Part shown: positions 1-48,605 of the stretch, in pieces
Layout: every line of letters begins with the position of its first letter
Numbering within the stretch: the stretch's first letter is position 1
Source: Priapulus caudatus
Taxonomy: Eukaryota > Priapulida > Priapulimorpha > Priapulimorphida > Priapulidae
DNA length: 64,000 bases
Reading direction: 5' to 3'
Assembly: GCF_000485595.1 (NCBI RefSeq)
Contig: NW_014577436.1
Location: 193,981-257,980, forward strand
Notes under the pieces: model-generated
Seen by the model: the letters and a program-made list of their open reading frames with translations, nothing else
Told to the model about the DNA's origin: nothing
Database searches by the model: none
Made by a program: the position numbers and the translations under genes

Positions 1-2
1 CG

Positions 3-50
<48 letters not shown>

Positions 51-124
51 TGTGTGTGTGCGCGCGCGCGTGCGTGTAGTGTGTGTGTGAGTGTTTTTGT
101 ATATATATATATATATACTATATA
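1..124. repeat. CGTG and TA microsatellites
   Basis: The first ~80 bases are an almost pure CGTG/GTGT tract, followed by a TA tract at about 101-125. The alternating purine-pyrimidine composition could in principle favour Z-DNA. There is no coding signal. Confidence 0.95.
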
Positions 125-855
125 TCAAGAGCGTATAAAGATGGAGAGCGTAGTCAGCGTACAACGGTGAAATGGTGAAACCATGTTGCAGTATTAGTCG
201 AATTAAGAAACTTTGCCCGTTTTATTTTGACGATTCTTTGAAGTATTGATCAGCTGTCCTACCTTGTTAATATAAAACAAACCGCTTGTCCCTACGATGC
301 TCCTACGCTGAGATAATGAGCGGTGAAAATCGGGTATTTTCGCCGAAAACCGACTCGAGATCAGTGTTTACTGCGACTGTCTCTCGCTTTGTGGCCAGTG
401 TATTGTTTCCGGTCGCCGCTGTTATGTGTAGCGCCGTGGTAGCGCTCACTCACGTCAGTACTACAGAGATTACTATACCTCCTGCTATACATCCAGCGTG
501 AGGTGGGCACAGGTGGGGGTCATCACTATGGCAATCAATAACAGACGTCATTCATTCCATTTGTCAATCATTGACGGAAACACGCGAGGTTTCCCGAAGT
601 TATCTCAAAGCGAGAGACAGTCGCAGTAAACACTGATCTCGAGTCGGTTTTCGGCAAAAATACCAGATTTTCACCGCTCATTATCTCAGCGTAGGGACAT
701 GCTGTTTGTTTTATATTAACAAGGTAGGACAGCTGATCAATAATACTGCAAAGAATCGTCAAAATAAAACGGGGAAAGTTTATTAATTCGACTAATACTG
801 CAACATGGTTTCAGCTTTTCACCGTTGTACGCTCTCCTTCTTTATACGCTTTTGG
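125..855. mobile_element. Fold-back element with ~260-base inverted arms
   Basis: Bases 125-391 recur in reverse complement at 606-855 with only scattered differences; for example GAGATAATGAGCGGTGAAAA lies in the left arm and its complement in the right. The arms are separated by about 215 unrelated bases. TA-rich sequence flanks both ends, so any TA target duplication cannot be told from the microsatellite. No transposase is encoded; short open frames in the arms are mirror images of one another. I infer a non-autonomous DNA transposon with long terminal inverted repeats. Confidence 0.75.
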
Positions 856-1329
856 TATAATTATATACACATACATATATAATATTCTTCATATTCTTCC
901 TATAAACCATGTAACTACGTCATGCACCCGCTGCTGAACACCGATGGTCACACGGTGATATTACCATGTTATCATGAAGGATAACACGAACGTGTCCCTT
1001 TTTTATTTCCCACAGAACGTGTTCCCTGAGTACTCAGTACTCTTTCGCCCAGTCGAGCATCCTTTCCCGACGGTTCTGCACACGAATACCTTATTCGTAA
1101 CTTTAGTTCATTACACACACGCACGCACGCACGCATGCACACAAGCGCTATATGAAGTTGCATTTCATCGACGTCACGTGGATTGACCATGCTACAATGG
1201 GAATGGAATTGTTATGGTAAATTTTATTCGTTTTTTTCTTTCCCATAAAGGAACGACATCGGCGTGTGATCATCGGCACGCATCGCAGCTGCTCCGCGGG
1301 TGACATGCATGGTTTATAATTACTGATGT
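856..1329. other. Intergenic, no gene seen
   Basis: AT-rich single-copy-looking sequence with a short CACG run near 1113-1143. No splice-bounded coding exon or RNA gene is visible. Confidence 0.5.
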
Positions 1330-1578
1330 CAGGGCCGTAGCCTGCAGGGGGGGGGGGCATTTAAAAAATAAATTGTTCTACTAAAGGAGAATTGTCGTAG
1401 TCAGAATGAAGGCTGTACATGTACTGAAAAGTGCCTTAAATACCATCTCCTGCTATCTACATTTTAAAAATGTTCTGCAGGAGTACCCCCAGACCCCCAC
1501 CTGTTTCTTACCCCTCCTTTAAATCCTGGATCTGCCACTGCCCCGCCCACCTAGGAATTTGCTCAGCCTACGGCCCTG
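1330..1578. mobile_element. Short TIR transposon, CAGGGCCGTAG family, copy 1
   Basis: The element begins CAGGGCCGTAGCCTG and ends CAGCCTACGGCCCTG, so its ends are near-perfect inverted repeats. GATGT stands on both sides (1325-1329 and 1579-1583), a probable 5-base target duplication. Inside are a G run and a CCCCCAGACCCCCACCTGT segment. It has no coding capacity. A second copy is at 3024-3308. Confidence 0.75.
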
Positions 1579-2061
1579 GATGTATAATGAAGCAGAAGGT
1601 GAAGTTTTTATGCGTCTAATTAAACCGGCACCTTTTAGATCTGTCAGTTCTTGGTACTCATGCATCTATGCGTTCAATGTCAGTCACCGTTTTTTAGTTT
1701 GTTTCTGATAATTATCGTAGGAATATGGTATATATATAATTGAAAATGTTCAATTATGGTGTGATCACGCGTCTACCACAGTGAGCAAAAATTCAACGGA
1801 AATTTATCAACCCCGACGTTGTTCAAGATCGCAATTTATTAACACGCGAGATTTCGATTCATGGGGTGACAGAGAGCATCAAATGGTAGAACTCGCAACA
1901 CGTTCTAAATTCAAACAATGGTTGCCCTTATCTTGCTAGAGACATTGTAAGACACGCGAGCCAGTTTTCTTATACGTACGAGCATGCGTTTTCAATCACG
2001 AACATCTACACGCTATTTTCAAGGATGTCCTTGCACTAAACTACTGAAAAAAGAAATCGGT
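1579..2061. other. Upstream region of the secreted-protein gene
   Basis: About 480 bases of AT-rich sequence between the transposon and the TATA box at 2081. It probably holds upstream regulatory sequence, but I see no motif I would name. No open frame of note. Confidence 0.4.
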
Positions 2062-2112
2062 CAGCTGCAGTCGGGATTGATATATAAGATGCCAGCTTCT
2101 ATGTTGACACCA
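2062..2112 (+). promoter_or_regulatory. Core promoter of the secreted-protein gene
   Basis: TATATAAG lies at 2081-2088, which would place the transcription start near 2110. A CAGCTG E-box is just upstream at 2062-2067. A non-coding first exon would run from about 2110 to 2172, where a GGTAAGTTTT donor follows; the next exon opens after ATTACAG at 2327, nine bases before the ATG. The fit of TATA box, donor, acceptor and start codon supports this as a true promoter, without experimental proof. Confidence 0.6.
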
Positions 2113-2335
2113 CATTACAACTTTTGAGTGAAAATTCATCGCATTAATAAAGATTTATTGCAGCTTAAATCGGTAAGTTTTCTGGCTTAAATGCGCTTGA
2201 AATATACATACTTACATGTCGTGTTCTCGTTTACGTTAACGGCTTGATACGAATTTATAGTAAAAACGTAGTGTAAAATTCTAATGTAATATAACGTAGA
2301 ATTGCTGCATTTTTTGTGTATTACAGGTCGACAAG

Positions 2336-5300
2336 ATGAAGATCCTTGTAGGAGCGCTCATGTGTGTTTCGGTGAGCTATATTACATTCCTCTGTGACTT
2401 GAATAGAGTAATGAAGGCGAGTAGCTATAGCGAGAAGAACAGAGCGGGAAACTATATTTACTAGAAATGCGTGTGTACATCTCATGAATGGCGTAAAACA
2501 TACTTGCGCGTCCTGCGGAATTCTCTGTCAACTTTAGAGCTGGCGGGAGCACGTTAATTGTAACTGATTGTCATCATAGGTTAATCAACTCTTCCTATAA
2601 TGTTGGTGCCAATGATGTATCTTTACCTCCATATCATTGCAAGTAAAATAACCGTTATAAACATCAAATTAGATCCCTCCCACACTCTCCCTCTCCTGCG
2701 TAAGCGTCCCCCCCCCTCGCGCGCTCTCTTCCCACTGCCAAAATAACAATTATGAAGATATTCCAAAATTCACCCATTTTTATGCGTTTTAGCAAACAAG
2801 GGGTTAAATGGCAATGTTTTAATTAGACTGTAATCTGTAGATCTGACTGTAAAACATTGTTTTTCATAAAGCAGACATCCTAACGAATCCAACGATACCT
2901 TATTTGCCTTGTTCTAAATTGGGGAGGGGTAACTCCTTAAATAAGGCCCTTTTTTGGCCCCGGTCGCTCCACTAATATAATGCACAATCAAACAAAGTAT
3001 CATAGATGCGATTCACTTACTGCCAAGGCTGTAGCCTGCGGGGGGGGGGCAGCTGCTCCATAGATTTTGGAGCAAAATTAAAAAAATTAATTGTTCTACT
3101 AAAGGAGAATTGTCGTAGCCAGAAACAAGGCTGTACATGTACTCAAAAGTGCGTCAAATACCATCTCCATCTCCAATTTTCGATCTACATTTACAAAATT
3201 TTCTGTGGGAGGATCCCCAGACCCCCACCTGTTTCTCACCCCCTCTTTGAAATCCTGGATCCGCCACTGCCCCCCCCCCTCTAGGAAATTGCTCAGCCTA
3301 CGGCCCTGCACTGACCGCTTCAGTTGCGTGCAGAGTTGATGGAACCATCTCTTTAGTTTTACAGCAACTAACAATAACCATTTGCGTTAACAAAATGTGC
3401 TCTCATACGGTCTCCGTATTGTCACTGCGAACCGCATTATGGTTCCATAATCCCAGTTTACATGACAGCAATGCATGGTTGTGATAATTTACAACAATTA
3501 AACTTTTGTGAAGAGAATTTCGCAGTTTTTCGCTCCTGCTGCTACAAACTCATTTATACGAAATTGGTCATCCACGTGCCTATACGAATTTGCTCACGAA
3601 TCGATCTCACATAACGAAGATGAGGCATTCGTAGAGGTTGTGCGCGCGTATACGGAAGCTTACGCACGTTTCATAAAACTAGCACCGGTGTTTCTACGTA
3701 TACACATGTGCGTCTTCTCACATGTACGTGCACGCGTGCGCACAGTTCAGAAACAATGTGTTATAATGTAGTAATAAACGGCGGAATAACATGACAACGC
3801 AAAGGGCGTACTAACCGTTGTTAACTCTTTATTATAGGCGATATTTGCGATGCCGCCAGCCGATCGACGTAGTAACGGCCTGCCACGATTCATCCTAGAT
3901 CACCCGGCAGCTGCTTACAGGTCGGATACGATCGGAGCTAGGCTAGCCGACGCCGACGAGCGGCTTAACCTGCGCAATCGAGAGATCTCCTACGACATCC
4001 CGAATGAGCAGCGCTTTAGGTTGGTGCCTGCGTCGCGATATAAGACTGTCAATGAAACCGAAAACAGCAAGAGCAGGACGTGTCAATCACACATATACAC
4101 GCGCGCGCGCGCGCTCGCACGCACACGCCCGCACACGTACACGCCAGCACACGCACACACGGACGCACACACGCAAACACTCACACGCGCACCTTATCAC
4201 TCACTCAAACACGCACGGACGTACGTACGCACACGCAGAAACACGCACGCACGCACGCACGCATGCACGAACATACGCACACAACGCACACACTTTCGTG
4301 TCGCAGTCACGGCGCATGTATGTATGTAGACACATTGCAGGTCTCTCGAAACAATTTCTAACTACGACGATACGGATGACGATATCACACACGACACTTT
4401 CAATCGTCAGTTACGTCACGATGACGTCAATGGACCTAGCATCCGCAAGCTTGACCGAAAAGTTGAGTACGCAAACCCCATCTCCGGGCAGGCATTCAGG
4501 GATCTGGAGAGAGGCGACCACGTGATCGACACCAACGGCGACAATTCGGGCCTGTAAGCTCTAACAAATAACGTACTGCATACGCCATATTTTTCGCGTA
4601 CAGATATTTGCGCGAATTCAGACCTGACGGTCAATTTCGCGGTCGGTGATTTCCCGAATCAGTGAAGAACGGCGTGTTGTTATTTTCGCGGTCGGGGACG
4701 CGTTAGCGAAATTCGCGAAAATTAAACCACCGCGAAATATACAGCGCATACAGTAGTTGATCTCATACGATCATTGGTTCTAATAAAAGACTCCGTAATG
4801 TAAGGCGAAAGTGGACACATGATAAAATTTAATCATTAATATTGTTTTTCCCCAATTCCTCTCCAAATTATTCTCTACGCTGAGTCCTAGTCGTCTTCAA
4901 CACTACTAAAATTAGTTAAAATTACTAATATAACTACTGTATTGGGATTTCGCAGCTCCTATATAGGTTACTAGATTAATATAAAAGCTTATTATCTGGC
5001 AAACAGCGATTTTTAGACTCAACCAAAGAAGAGGATCTATTTTAAGCTGTAATAATATGACTTCTTAAATATGAATTGCAGAGCAATGCAGGTTGGTTTC
5101 CGGCATTTTCGTGCCTAAATCTGTTTAGTTTTTAGCTCTATCGAAAGGTACACAAACAATAGACCAACATTCTAGGTTTTGTGACGCCTCATGTGAGATA
5201 ATATGTAATTTCTTTCAAGCCGAAAGTTAGCTTCGAAAGCCTAACAAATAGGTAACGCGTATATTGTATATCTGGCTCTGGAATGTTTTCGTAGGTATAC

Positions 5301-6458
5301 ATTTAAATTTGTGTGAGATGAAAAACCACCGTACCGAACCAAAGTTATGATTATATTTCACGCAGGTTCATACGTTATTTATTTATAACTCTTGATTAAC
5401 AGCTACTATTCCACTCTGCATAACATCTGGGGTTGGGTTAGGTTTAGGGTTAGTGTTAGGGTTAGTGTTAGGGTTAGTGTTAGGGTTAGGGTTAGTGTTA
5501 GGGTTAGGGTTAGGGTGTAGGGGCTAACGCATAAGCCGAAAGTTAGCTTCGAAAGCCTAACAAATAGGTAACGCGTATATTGTATATCTGGCTCTGGAAT
5601 GTTTTCGTAGGTATACATTTAAATTTGTGTGAGATGAAAAACCACCGTACCGAACCAAAGTTATGATTATATTTCACGCAGGTTCATACGTTATTTATAA
5701 CGCTTGATTGACAGCTACTATTCCACTCTGCATAACATCTGGGGTATTGACCATGTAATGATTAATGGCAATCGCCAGAATCCTCAATTGCGGTATCTGA
5801 AATTTTATATTTACAATAGAGAAGCTATACGAGAACAAAGGCAAACCTGTTAATATTGTCAACTTGAAACTGGTAAAAATGATGCTAAGGTCGAAACGAG
5901 ACATCAAGAACATGAATTATAACAAGCTTTATATGAGATAATTCTGATCATTTCTGTCTCCCATCTTCAGGTATGCGAGGCGCCTGGCCCTACAGGATGG
6001 AGAATTAGCAGCCGACCTTAGACGCGACATCGACTACAGGAACCGAGGAGAAGGATTTATTGACAACGACGATGGCGTTAGCCTTCCAGGTCGTGATTTC
6101 TTCATCAACGCCGGTAGGTGCCAACGTCATAACATTTGATCGGGTGGGCGTGAGATCATTATCAGCATTCCTAGCTTCATTTTATGCCGATAAAGCGTGA
6201 ATGAATACGTAACTAACGTTTGTAGTTAGGTGAATGCGTATTGGTATCATAAAGACCCGTAGAGCTTCCGTGGCGCGTATAACCGATGTAATTCCTACAC
6301 GTACAGGAAGATTTGCGCCCCGTGATCAGAGTGGAAATATTCCGCCACCAAGCTCCGACTGGTTCGGAGGCAGGACTGCTATCGTTCGTCCACGATCGCC
6401 TTTCGAGCACCCAGAAGGCAGTCCCCCTTCCAGGTTCATAGTTGGCACCACTTATTAG
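2336..6458 (+). CDS. Secreted cysteine-free protein of unknown function (5 coding exons)
   Basis: Coding exons are 2336-2371, 3838-4079, 4341-4553, 5971-6113 and 6307-6458. They total 786 bases, giving 261 residues and a TAG stop. All phases agree and junctions are GT-AG; the donor after 4079 (GTGTCA) is the weakest. The product opens with a typical signal peptide (MKILVGALMCVSAIFA, split by the first coding intron) and has no other hydrophobic segment. The mature part is rich in Asp, Arg, Asn and Pro, has no cysteine, and carries an acidic stretch NYDDTDDD and an NET glycosylation sequon. The C-terminus is Pro/Ser-rich (IPPPSSDW, RPRSPFEHPEGSPPS). It looks largely disordered. An extracellular matrix, tube, mucus or egg-coat role is possible, as is a peptide precursor, though dibasic cleavage sites are few. 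I do not recognise the family. AATAAA at about 6946 or 7007 could end the transcript. Confidence 0.75.
3024..3308. mobile_element. Short TIR transposon, CAGGGCCGTAG family, copy 2
   Basis: Same family as 1330-1578: it starts CAAGGCTGTAGCCTGCGGGG and ends CTCAGCCTACGGCCCTG, sharing the internal segment around GTACATGTACT and CCCCAGACCCCCACCTGTTT. It lies in the first coding intron of the secreted-protein gene. A target duplication is not clean (ACTG near both ends). Open frames crossing it are coincidental. Confidence 0.75.
4083..4285. repeat. CACG/CACA microsatellite in intron
   Basis: An imperfect CACG/CACA tract fills most of the intron between coding exons 3838-4079 and 4341-4553. Open frames through it are repeat artefacts. 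Confidence 0.9.
4575..4754. mobile_element. MITE-like repeat rich in TTTCGCG
   Basis: The ends are inverted: ACTGCATACGCCATATTTTT at the left and, in complement, ACTGTATGCGCTGTATATTT at the right. The inside carries several TTTCGCGG and CGCGAAAATTAA words, a pattern common in short marine invertebrate repeats. It sits inside an intron and codes for nothing. Confidence 0.55.
5217..5744. repeat. 316-base tandem duplication enclosing a TTAGGG/TTAGTG tract
   Basis: About 215 bases at 5217-5434 recur almost exactly at 5533-5744, differing by a five-base indel and a few substitutions. Between them, at 5434-5520, is a tract of GGTTAG units alternating with GTGTTAG. TTAGGG is the usual metazoan telomere unit, so this is an interstitial telomere-like array. 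The whole block lies in the fourth coding intron of the secreted-protein gene. Confidence 0.9.
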
Positions 6459-6612
6459 AGAGCGCAACAGACCGGCAGCGATTTTACGTCCACAGAAAAT
6501 CTTTGATCAACAGTCTTGGTGATTTTTGTCTCCGGTACCGCATTCGGCTAACTTCGGACGAATCCGTTCTTCTTCCCCGTTCGCTCGGGTTTATCACCAA
6601 TAGCGTATAAGA

Positions 6613-6664
6613 CACTGATCTCTATAATAACTTATTATTATTATTATTATTATAGAGATCAGTG
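6613..6664. repeat. Perfect 18-base hairpin
   Basis: CACTGATCTCTATAATAA at 6613-6630 is followed by a 16-base TTA-rich loop and its exact complement at 6647-6664. It lies 155 bases after the stop codon of the secreted-protein gene, so it could be in the 3' UTR or be a small transposon remnant. Confidence 0.7.
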
Positions 6665-6860
6665 GTGTAAGAGCTTAAATTTCCTTACACCTCCGATCAC
6701 GTGATCTCGTGGCTGCGTCACCAATGAAGAAGTTGGCCGATAAGGAGGCGAACATTAGTCAGAAAATGGGATTCCTGTCGCGGAGATAGGCGGCGCCGGC
6801 GTAGGAGACAAAAATACCATAATCTGGCGAGATCGAAGTTAAAGCTTTTTAGGCGCAGAC

Positions 6861-7360
6861 GCGCAGTAAACCAACATTTATACAAAACATTACAAATTCA
6901 TTTTAATTCCCGCCATAATCTGGCGAGATCGAAGTTTATGCGAAGAAATAAATTACCAAGAAATTACTTGAAACTATACTGTCTATGTTTAATTGCAACC
7001 AACGTCTAATAAACTGATCTGCAACTCTGTAGATGCATTTTAAGGTGTACGCTAGCATAGCCATAGTATTTGATGTTTAATTCATAATAATAGTAAATTA
7101 CGAGTAAATTTGGAAAAAATGGTAAAAATGAATAATACTACGTATAAAATGTAATGCGATGGCAGAATCTCATAAAAAATATCATTTTGGCGCAGAAGAA
7201 TTATTCCTGAAAAAAAATATATGTAGAACATTAACATTATTTAGAATAGCTAAATACACGTTATTTGATTGCCGGGTTTGGCTCAAGTTCTGTAAGTTTT
7301 TTTTGGCGCAGTAAACCAACATTTATACAAAACATTACAAATTCATTTTAATTCCCACCA
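6861..7360. repeat. Pair of ~54-base direct repeats
   Basis: The segment starting GCGCAGTAAACCAACATTTA is present at about 6861-6915 and again at 7305-7360, nearly identical. A second shared word, CATAATCTGGCGAGATCGAA, occurs at about 6817 and 6914. These suggest a small transposon or its solo ends. No protein is encoded. Confidence 0.6.
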
Positions 7361-9523
7361 CATACCTCCAGCTTTGCTAATGTACGTAGGAATGGCGCTC
7401 GTAACGTCGGTCGTCGTTGACAGCCAGGATAATTTTATTCGGCCGATCTCATACGCTCAAACTGGACAGAGGCGGCCCCGCGGCACGAGTGCATGGTCAA
7501 ATCCGTTCTACAAAATTCACTTTGCTCGCAGCATCCCGCTACATATTATATCCCCATCCATATAACCGTCCCCACCCGCCCTCTTGCTACAACCCTGATA
7601 TACGTACACACTACATATTATGCTACAGCCTACATCATGAAAGAAATACCCTTCATGGAACACTGCATATCGCCGCCACCCGTAGACAGTGGACACAGCC
7701 AATAAATGTCAAATAACAATGATCACGTGTATAACGAACGTGGGATAACAAACTACTTTATTGTAAAATGCACATGCAAACACCGCACAATAAACTGCTC
7801 TGGCAGTAACTGAATAGGCCCATTTATCTTAACTCATCGCAGAAGTGTGAAAATACGAGTACAGCTAATAAAAGGCTAATGCATATTAAGTATAGCTATA
7901 TTAATAGTTAGTGTTTTACCTTTACAATACACAATCTGAAAATTTAATAATTTGCAACACGTTGTGCAAGTTTGCAACACGTACACCAAGTCTAGAAATC
8001 ACATAAAAAATGGGGTATTTGTAGCTATGGAAATAAATTTCGGAAAAATATACATGACAAAAGCTGTGCTTCAGCAGGGTTTCACGAAGGTGTAAAGGCG
8101 ACAGTTGAGTAGGAATTTTAAACACAAAGGTTTGGTAGCAAATCCGTACTCAACCTTCAATGTGTGGAAAGTTAATGTAACTATATGTCTCTATCTCTTG
8201 GTGATAGCCTTAATTTATTGTGAGCATCATACAATTTAATATTACTATATAGAGAAGTTAAAGAATGATGGGTGTGGGTTGAAATTGATGTTTAAAGCTG
8301 ATATCTCAACTCATCTACTCTATATAAACGTAGCATGTAAATATGTGGTTTAAACTAAACCAAATATTCAGATGAAACGTCTGAAGAACACCATCAGATA
8401 AGCTAAATAGAACGCTCACATTTTTAATTCGGAATATGAGCTGCTATTAGGAAACAATAACTCGCAGTGAAGTAATCTATTTACACATATATGACTAGAT
8501 GTCGCCAAGAAATTACATAGGACCTGCGTCATAGATATAATAAGATACCGACACAAAAGATATCCACGCATACAGGGTAGTATTGAGTAAACTCCTGGAG
8601 AGGGGAAAATGAAGAAATTCACCCCAAAAATTTTAGTTCCAAAACCACCATCGAGTGTCGACGATCTAAGCAAATTAAATGCGCGGGGTCCAGTTGCAAC
8701 TTTTGGTATTTAACTGCTACGTATGGTATAATCAGGAACATGAAACTAGATATTTATCTAGTTTCATGCCCCTGCAGGTGCTGCCCCTCATCGTGAGCCT
8801 CAATTTGAAAAAAAGAATAATAAAAATGTGCTGAATGTGTGCTGATATTGATCTATATTACATGCTGATGCTATTAATTACTTGCTTCCTCCTCTTGAGC
8901 TGATCGCAACCACTGCTTATTTTACTTCATTCTCCTAACTTGTTAATAATAGGTCAAAATAACTTTTAAATAATTTAAATGACAAAGGATTACATATATT
9001 AGTTTAAGGAGAACTATTCTTATATTTATGATACAGTTTTTACATACACTGATTGCAAGTTTACACATGTGAATTACATACGTCTTTAACATGTGAAAAT
9101 AAAATTCAAAGGCACATCTTAGTCAACATCCAGAGCAGCAGCACAAATAAACAATTTCCTCGTTCATAATCAACAAACTTTTCTATAATCAATTTTTAAA
9201 CATTGGATTTTAGTGATTCGTCATTATCATTGAAGAGTAGAGTAACTGCATGGTATGTAACCAAATTAACCAGATGGTTAACCGAAACCCATGTTGAGTG
9301 GTGCAGTCGCAATATTAATATATTTCAAAAAATATTATATGAGGCAGAAAAACTTGATAATTGGCTAAGTAATGTTGTGATATATGTTTAATACAAAACT
9401 TGCCCAGTAGATGTATCCGGATCAACATCCTTATTATACATTAATACGTGCAGATGTTTATACCATGTGAAAGTGCCAAAAGTTATCTTCTAATCCACTA
9501 GATGAGGATAACTTGCCATTAGC
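7361..9523. other. Intergenic region between the secreted gene and DRC1
   Basis: Mostly AT-rich sequence. A GC-richer stretch at about 7390-7580 contains short open frames without splice context or recognisable motifs. A perfect 14-base palindrome (CATGAAACTAGATA, two-base spacer) is at 8739-8768. The 3' end of DRC1 lies at the right edge. Confidence 0.45.
8739..8768. repeat. Perfect inverted repeat, 14-base arms
   Basis: CATGAAACTAGATA is followed by TT and its exact reverse complement. It could form a short hairpin in RNA or DNA. The function is unknown. Confidence 0.7.
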
Positions 9524-46835
<37,312 letters not shown>

Positions 46836-48365
46836 CTGGAAGTATATTTTAACGATTATTTGCAGTACTGGAATCATATGACCATACATACTCATTTTCA
46901 TTGACAGCATAATTTTCAACATCCTTTTCATATTAAAAATGAAGCTGCCAGTGATTTAATACAAAACCACAGTAAGTTGTGGTACAAACCACAACTCAAA
47001 ATACATGTTCTTCAGCAATTCGTACCTGAACATGGTTTTAAAATTTATGCACATGTCTCGTCTGCCATATCTGAATTGATAATTACGATTTCTTCATCTT
47101 GACAAAAAGTAAAACTAACGAAGCTCGTTCTGTCGTGCAATTCACTCCAACAAAGCTAAAAACATAATGACAACAAATGCTCGAAACTTCGTCGGAACAG
47201 ATATTTTAACTTGTAATGTTTGTTATTGTTTTTACTTGTGACGTGTTCCCACTGACCAATAAAATCATCTCTGGTCGTTGTCAGAGAATTTTACTCAAGA
47301 TTGCTGTTCTGACAACAAACGTTGCAAGTTTACAATTTCTGCTCTGACAAAGTTTGGAACATTTAGTTTCATGATAATTTTATATGATAAAAAGTGATAA
47401 AACTAGAAGGTTTTTCAAAAGCTGATAATCCGTGGCATGTGCATGGTTTATGATGCAGGTAAGATCTTAATAAAGTGAGATGTCGTGATATTTCTTAGAA
47501 TTTCAATCTTACAAAATCAGCAACATTGAAAAAGTTGTGTACAAAAGTTTGCCACATTTATCTATAGAATTTGGAAGGCTATTGTCAGCAGTAGTAATGG
47601 GCCCTAAAAGATGAGCATCAGATTATACAAATTTCTGGGACACAATTTACTGGTCTAACATCTGCATGACACGGTGCAAGTTGGCAAGCCAGGCTGTGAG
47701 ACTAATGTCAATACTCATAGTATTTTAATGTATGGACGTTTCTTGGGGCCGGAGACAGCTTTGAATCACAGTCACTTGAACTGTTTCAATAATCAAATGA
47801 TGGCAAATAAACATGAAATATATTTCTGCCAAAGTGTCAATGTTTATATCCATTCTCTTTCGTCTATTATTTATAGTAATACTAATAGCAATTCAAGGAT
47901 ATAAGAGCTGTCCCCAATGCATTTTCGCAAATGTGCGACATGTGCAAATGTGGACAGCTTATATCCTTGGGCCCTAATCGCCCCCTTGTTAATGCGCGTG
48001 CATGCCGTTCAGAATCTCAGCTGCAACACACGATTTCACTGCACGCATGCCACTGTGCACACAGTCACAGTCACAAAAAGATAGCGCTCAATCTTATCTT
48101 ACTGTGAGTTTGTGCACAGCACCAGTGGTATGCGTGCAGTTTGATTGTGTGCTGCAGAGTAGCATTTGAACATGCAGTATTTACAGGGTATTATTACTAA
48201 AAGTAATATAATAGAAGAAAGAGCGTAGATATATATAAACATTAAGACTTAGACAGAAAATACAATTTGTGTTTATTTAGCATCATTTTATTATTGCAAC
48301 GGTCCAAGTGTCTGTGGCTCTGAGTCACAGAGTCCGGTCGATTACACTAGGCCACCCTTAAAAAA
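46836..48365. other. Region upstream of the first identified DRC1 exon
   Basis: The N-terminal DRC1 exon or exons should lie at or beyond this region, but I could not find an Arg-rich exon ending in phase 2. A hairpin is at 47894-47969. Confidence 0.35.
47894..47969. repeat. Hairpin with ~18-base stem
   Basis: CAAGGATATAAGAGCTGTCC pairs with GGACAGCTTATATCCTTG, one unpaired region near the middle, around a 38-base loop that itself contains GCAAATGTGCGACATGTGC. The size is compatible with a small MITE or a microRNA-like precursor; nothing else supports either. Confidence 0.5.
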
Positions 48366-48605
48366 TTGTTTGTTTCCCCTTTACCTACTCGCCTCTCAGG
48401 GTACCGAGTAGGTAGGTAGGTGAAAAATCTTTTTTATTTTGTTTTGACAAGATGTGTGAATATATTGTATATTCTGTTTTGTGTACCAGGGTACATGTTT
48501 TTGGCGCGAAGCGAATTTGATTTTGTTTTGTTTAATATACGGCGCATATAAAATGCTCGAGTAGCGGCATTTTTGGAGCGCGGTCGGTAAAGGGGAAACA
48601 AGCAA
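48366..48605. mobile_element. MITE with TTGTTTGTTTCCCCTTTACC ends
   Basis: The left end reads TTGTTTGTTTCCCCTTTACC and the right end, in complement, TTGCTTGTTTCCCCTTTACC. About 240 bases, with GGTAGGTAGGTG inside. The TTGTTTGTTTCC core is shared with the ends of the 1.2 kb element at 54791-56011. Confidence 0.7.

Noticed and set aside
3850-4329. Single-exon reading of 3850-4329
   Set aside because: Only 3838-4079 is coding; the rest is a CACG tract, and the phase fits a spliced gene better.
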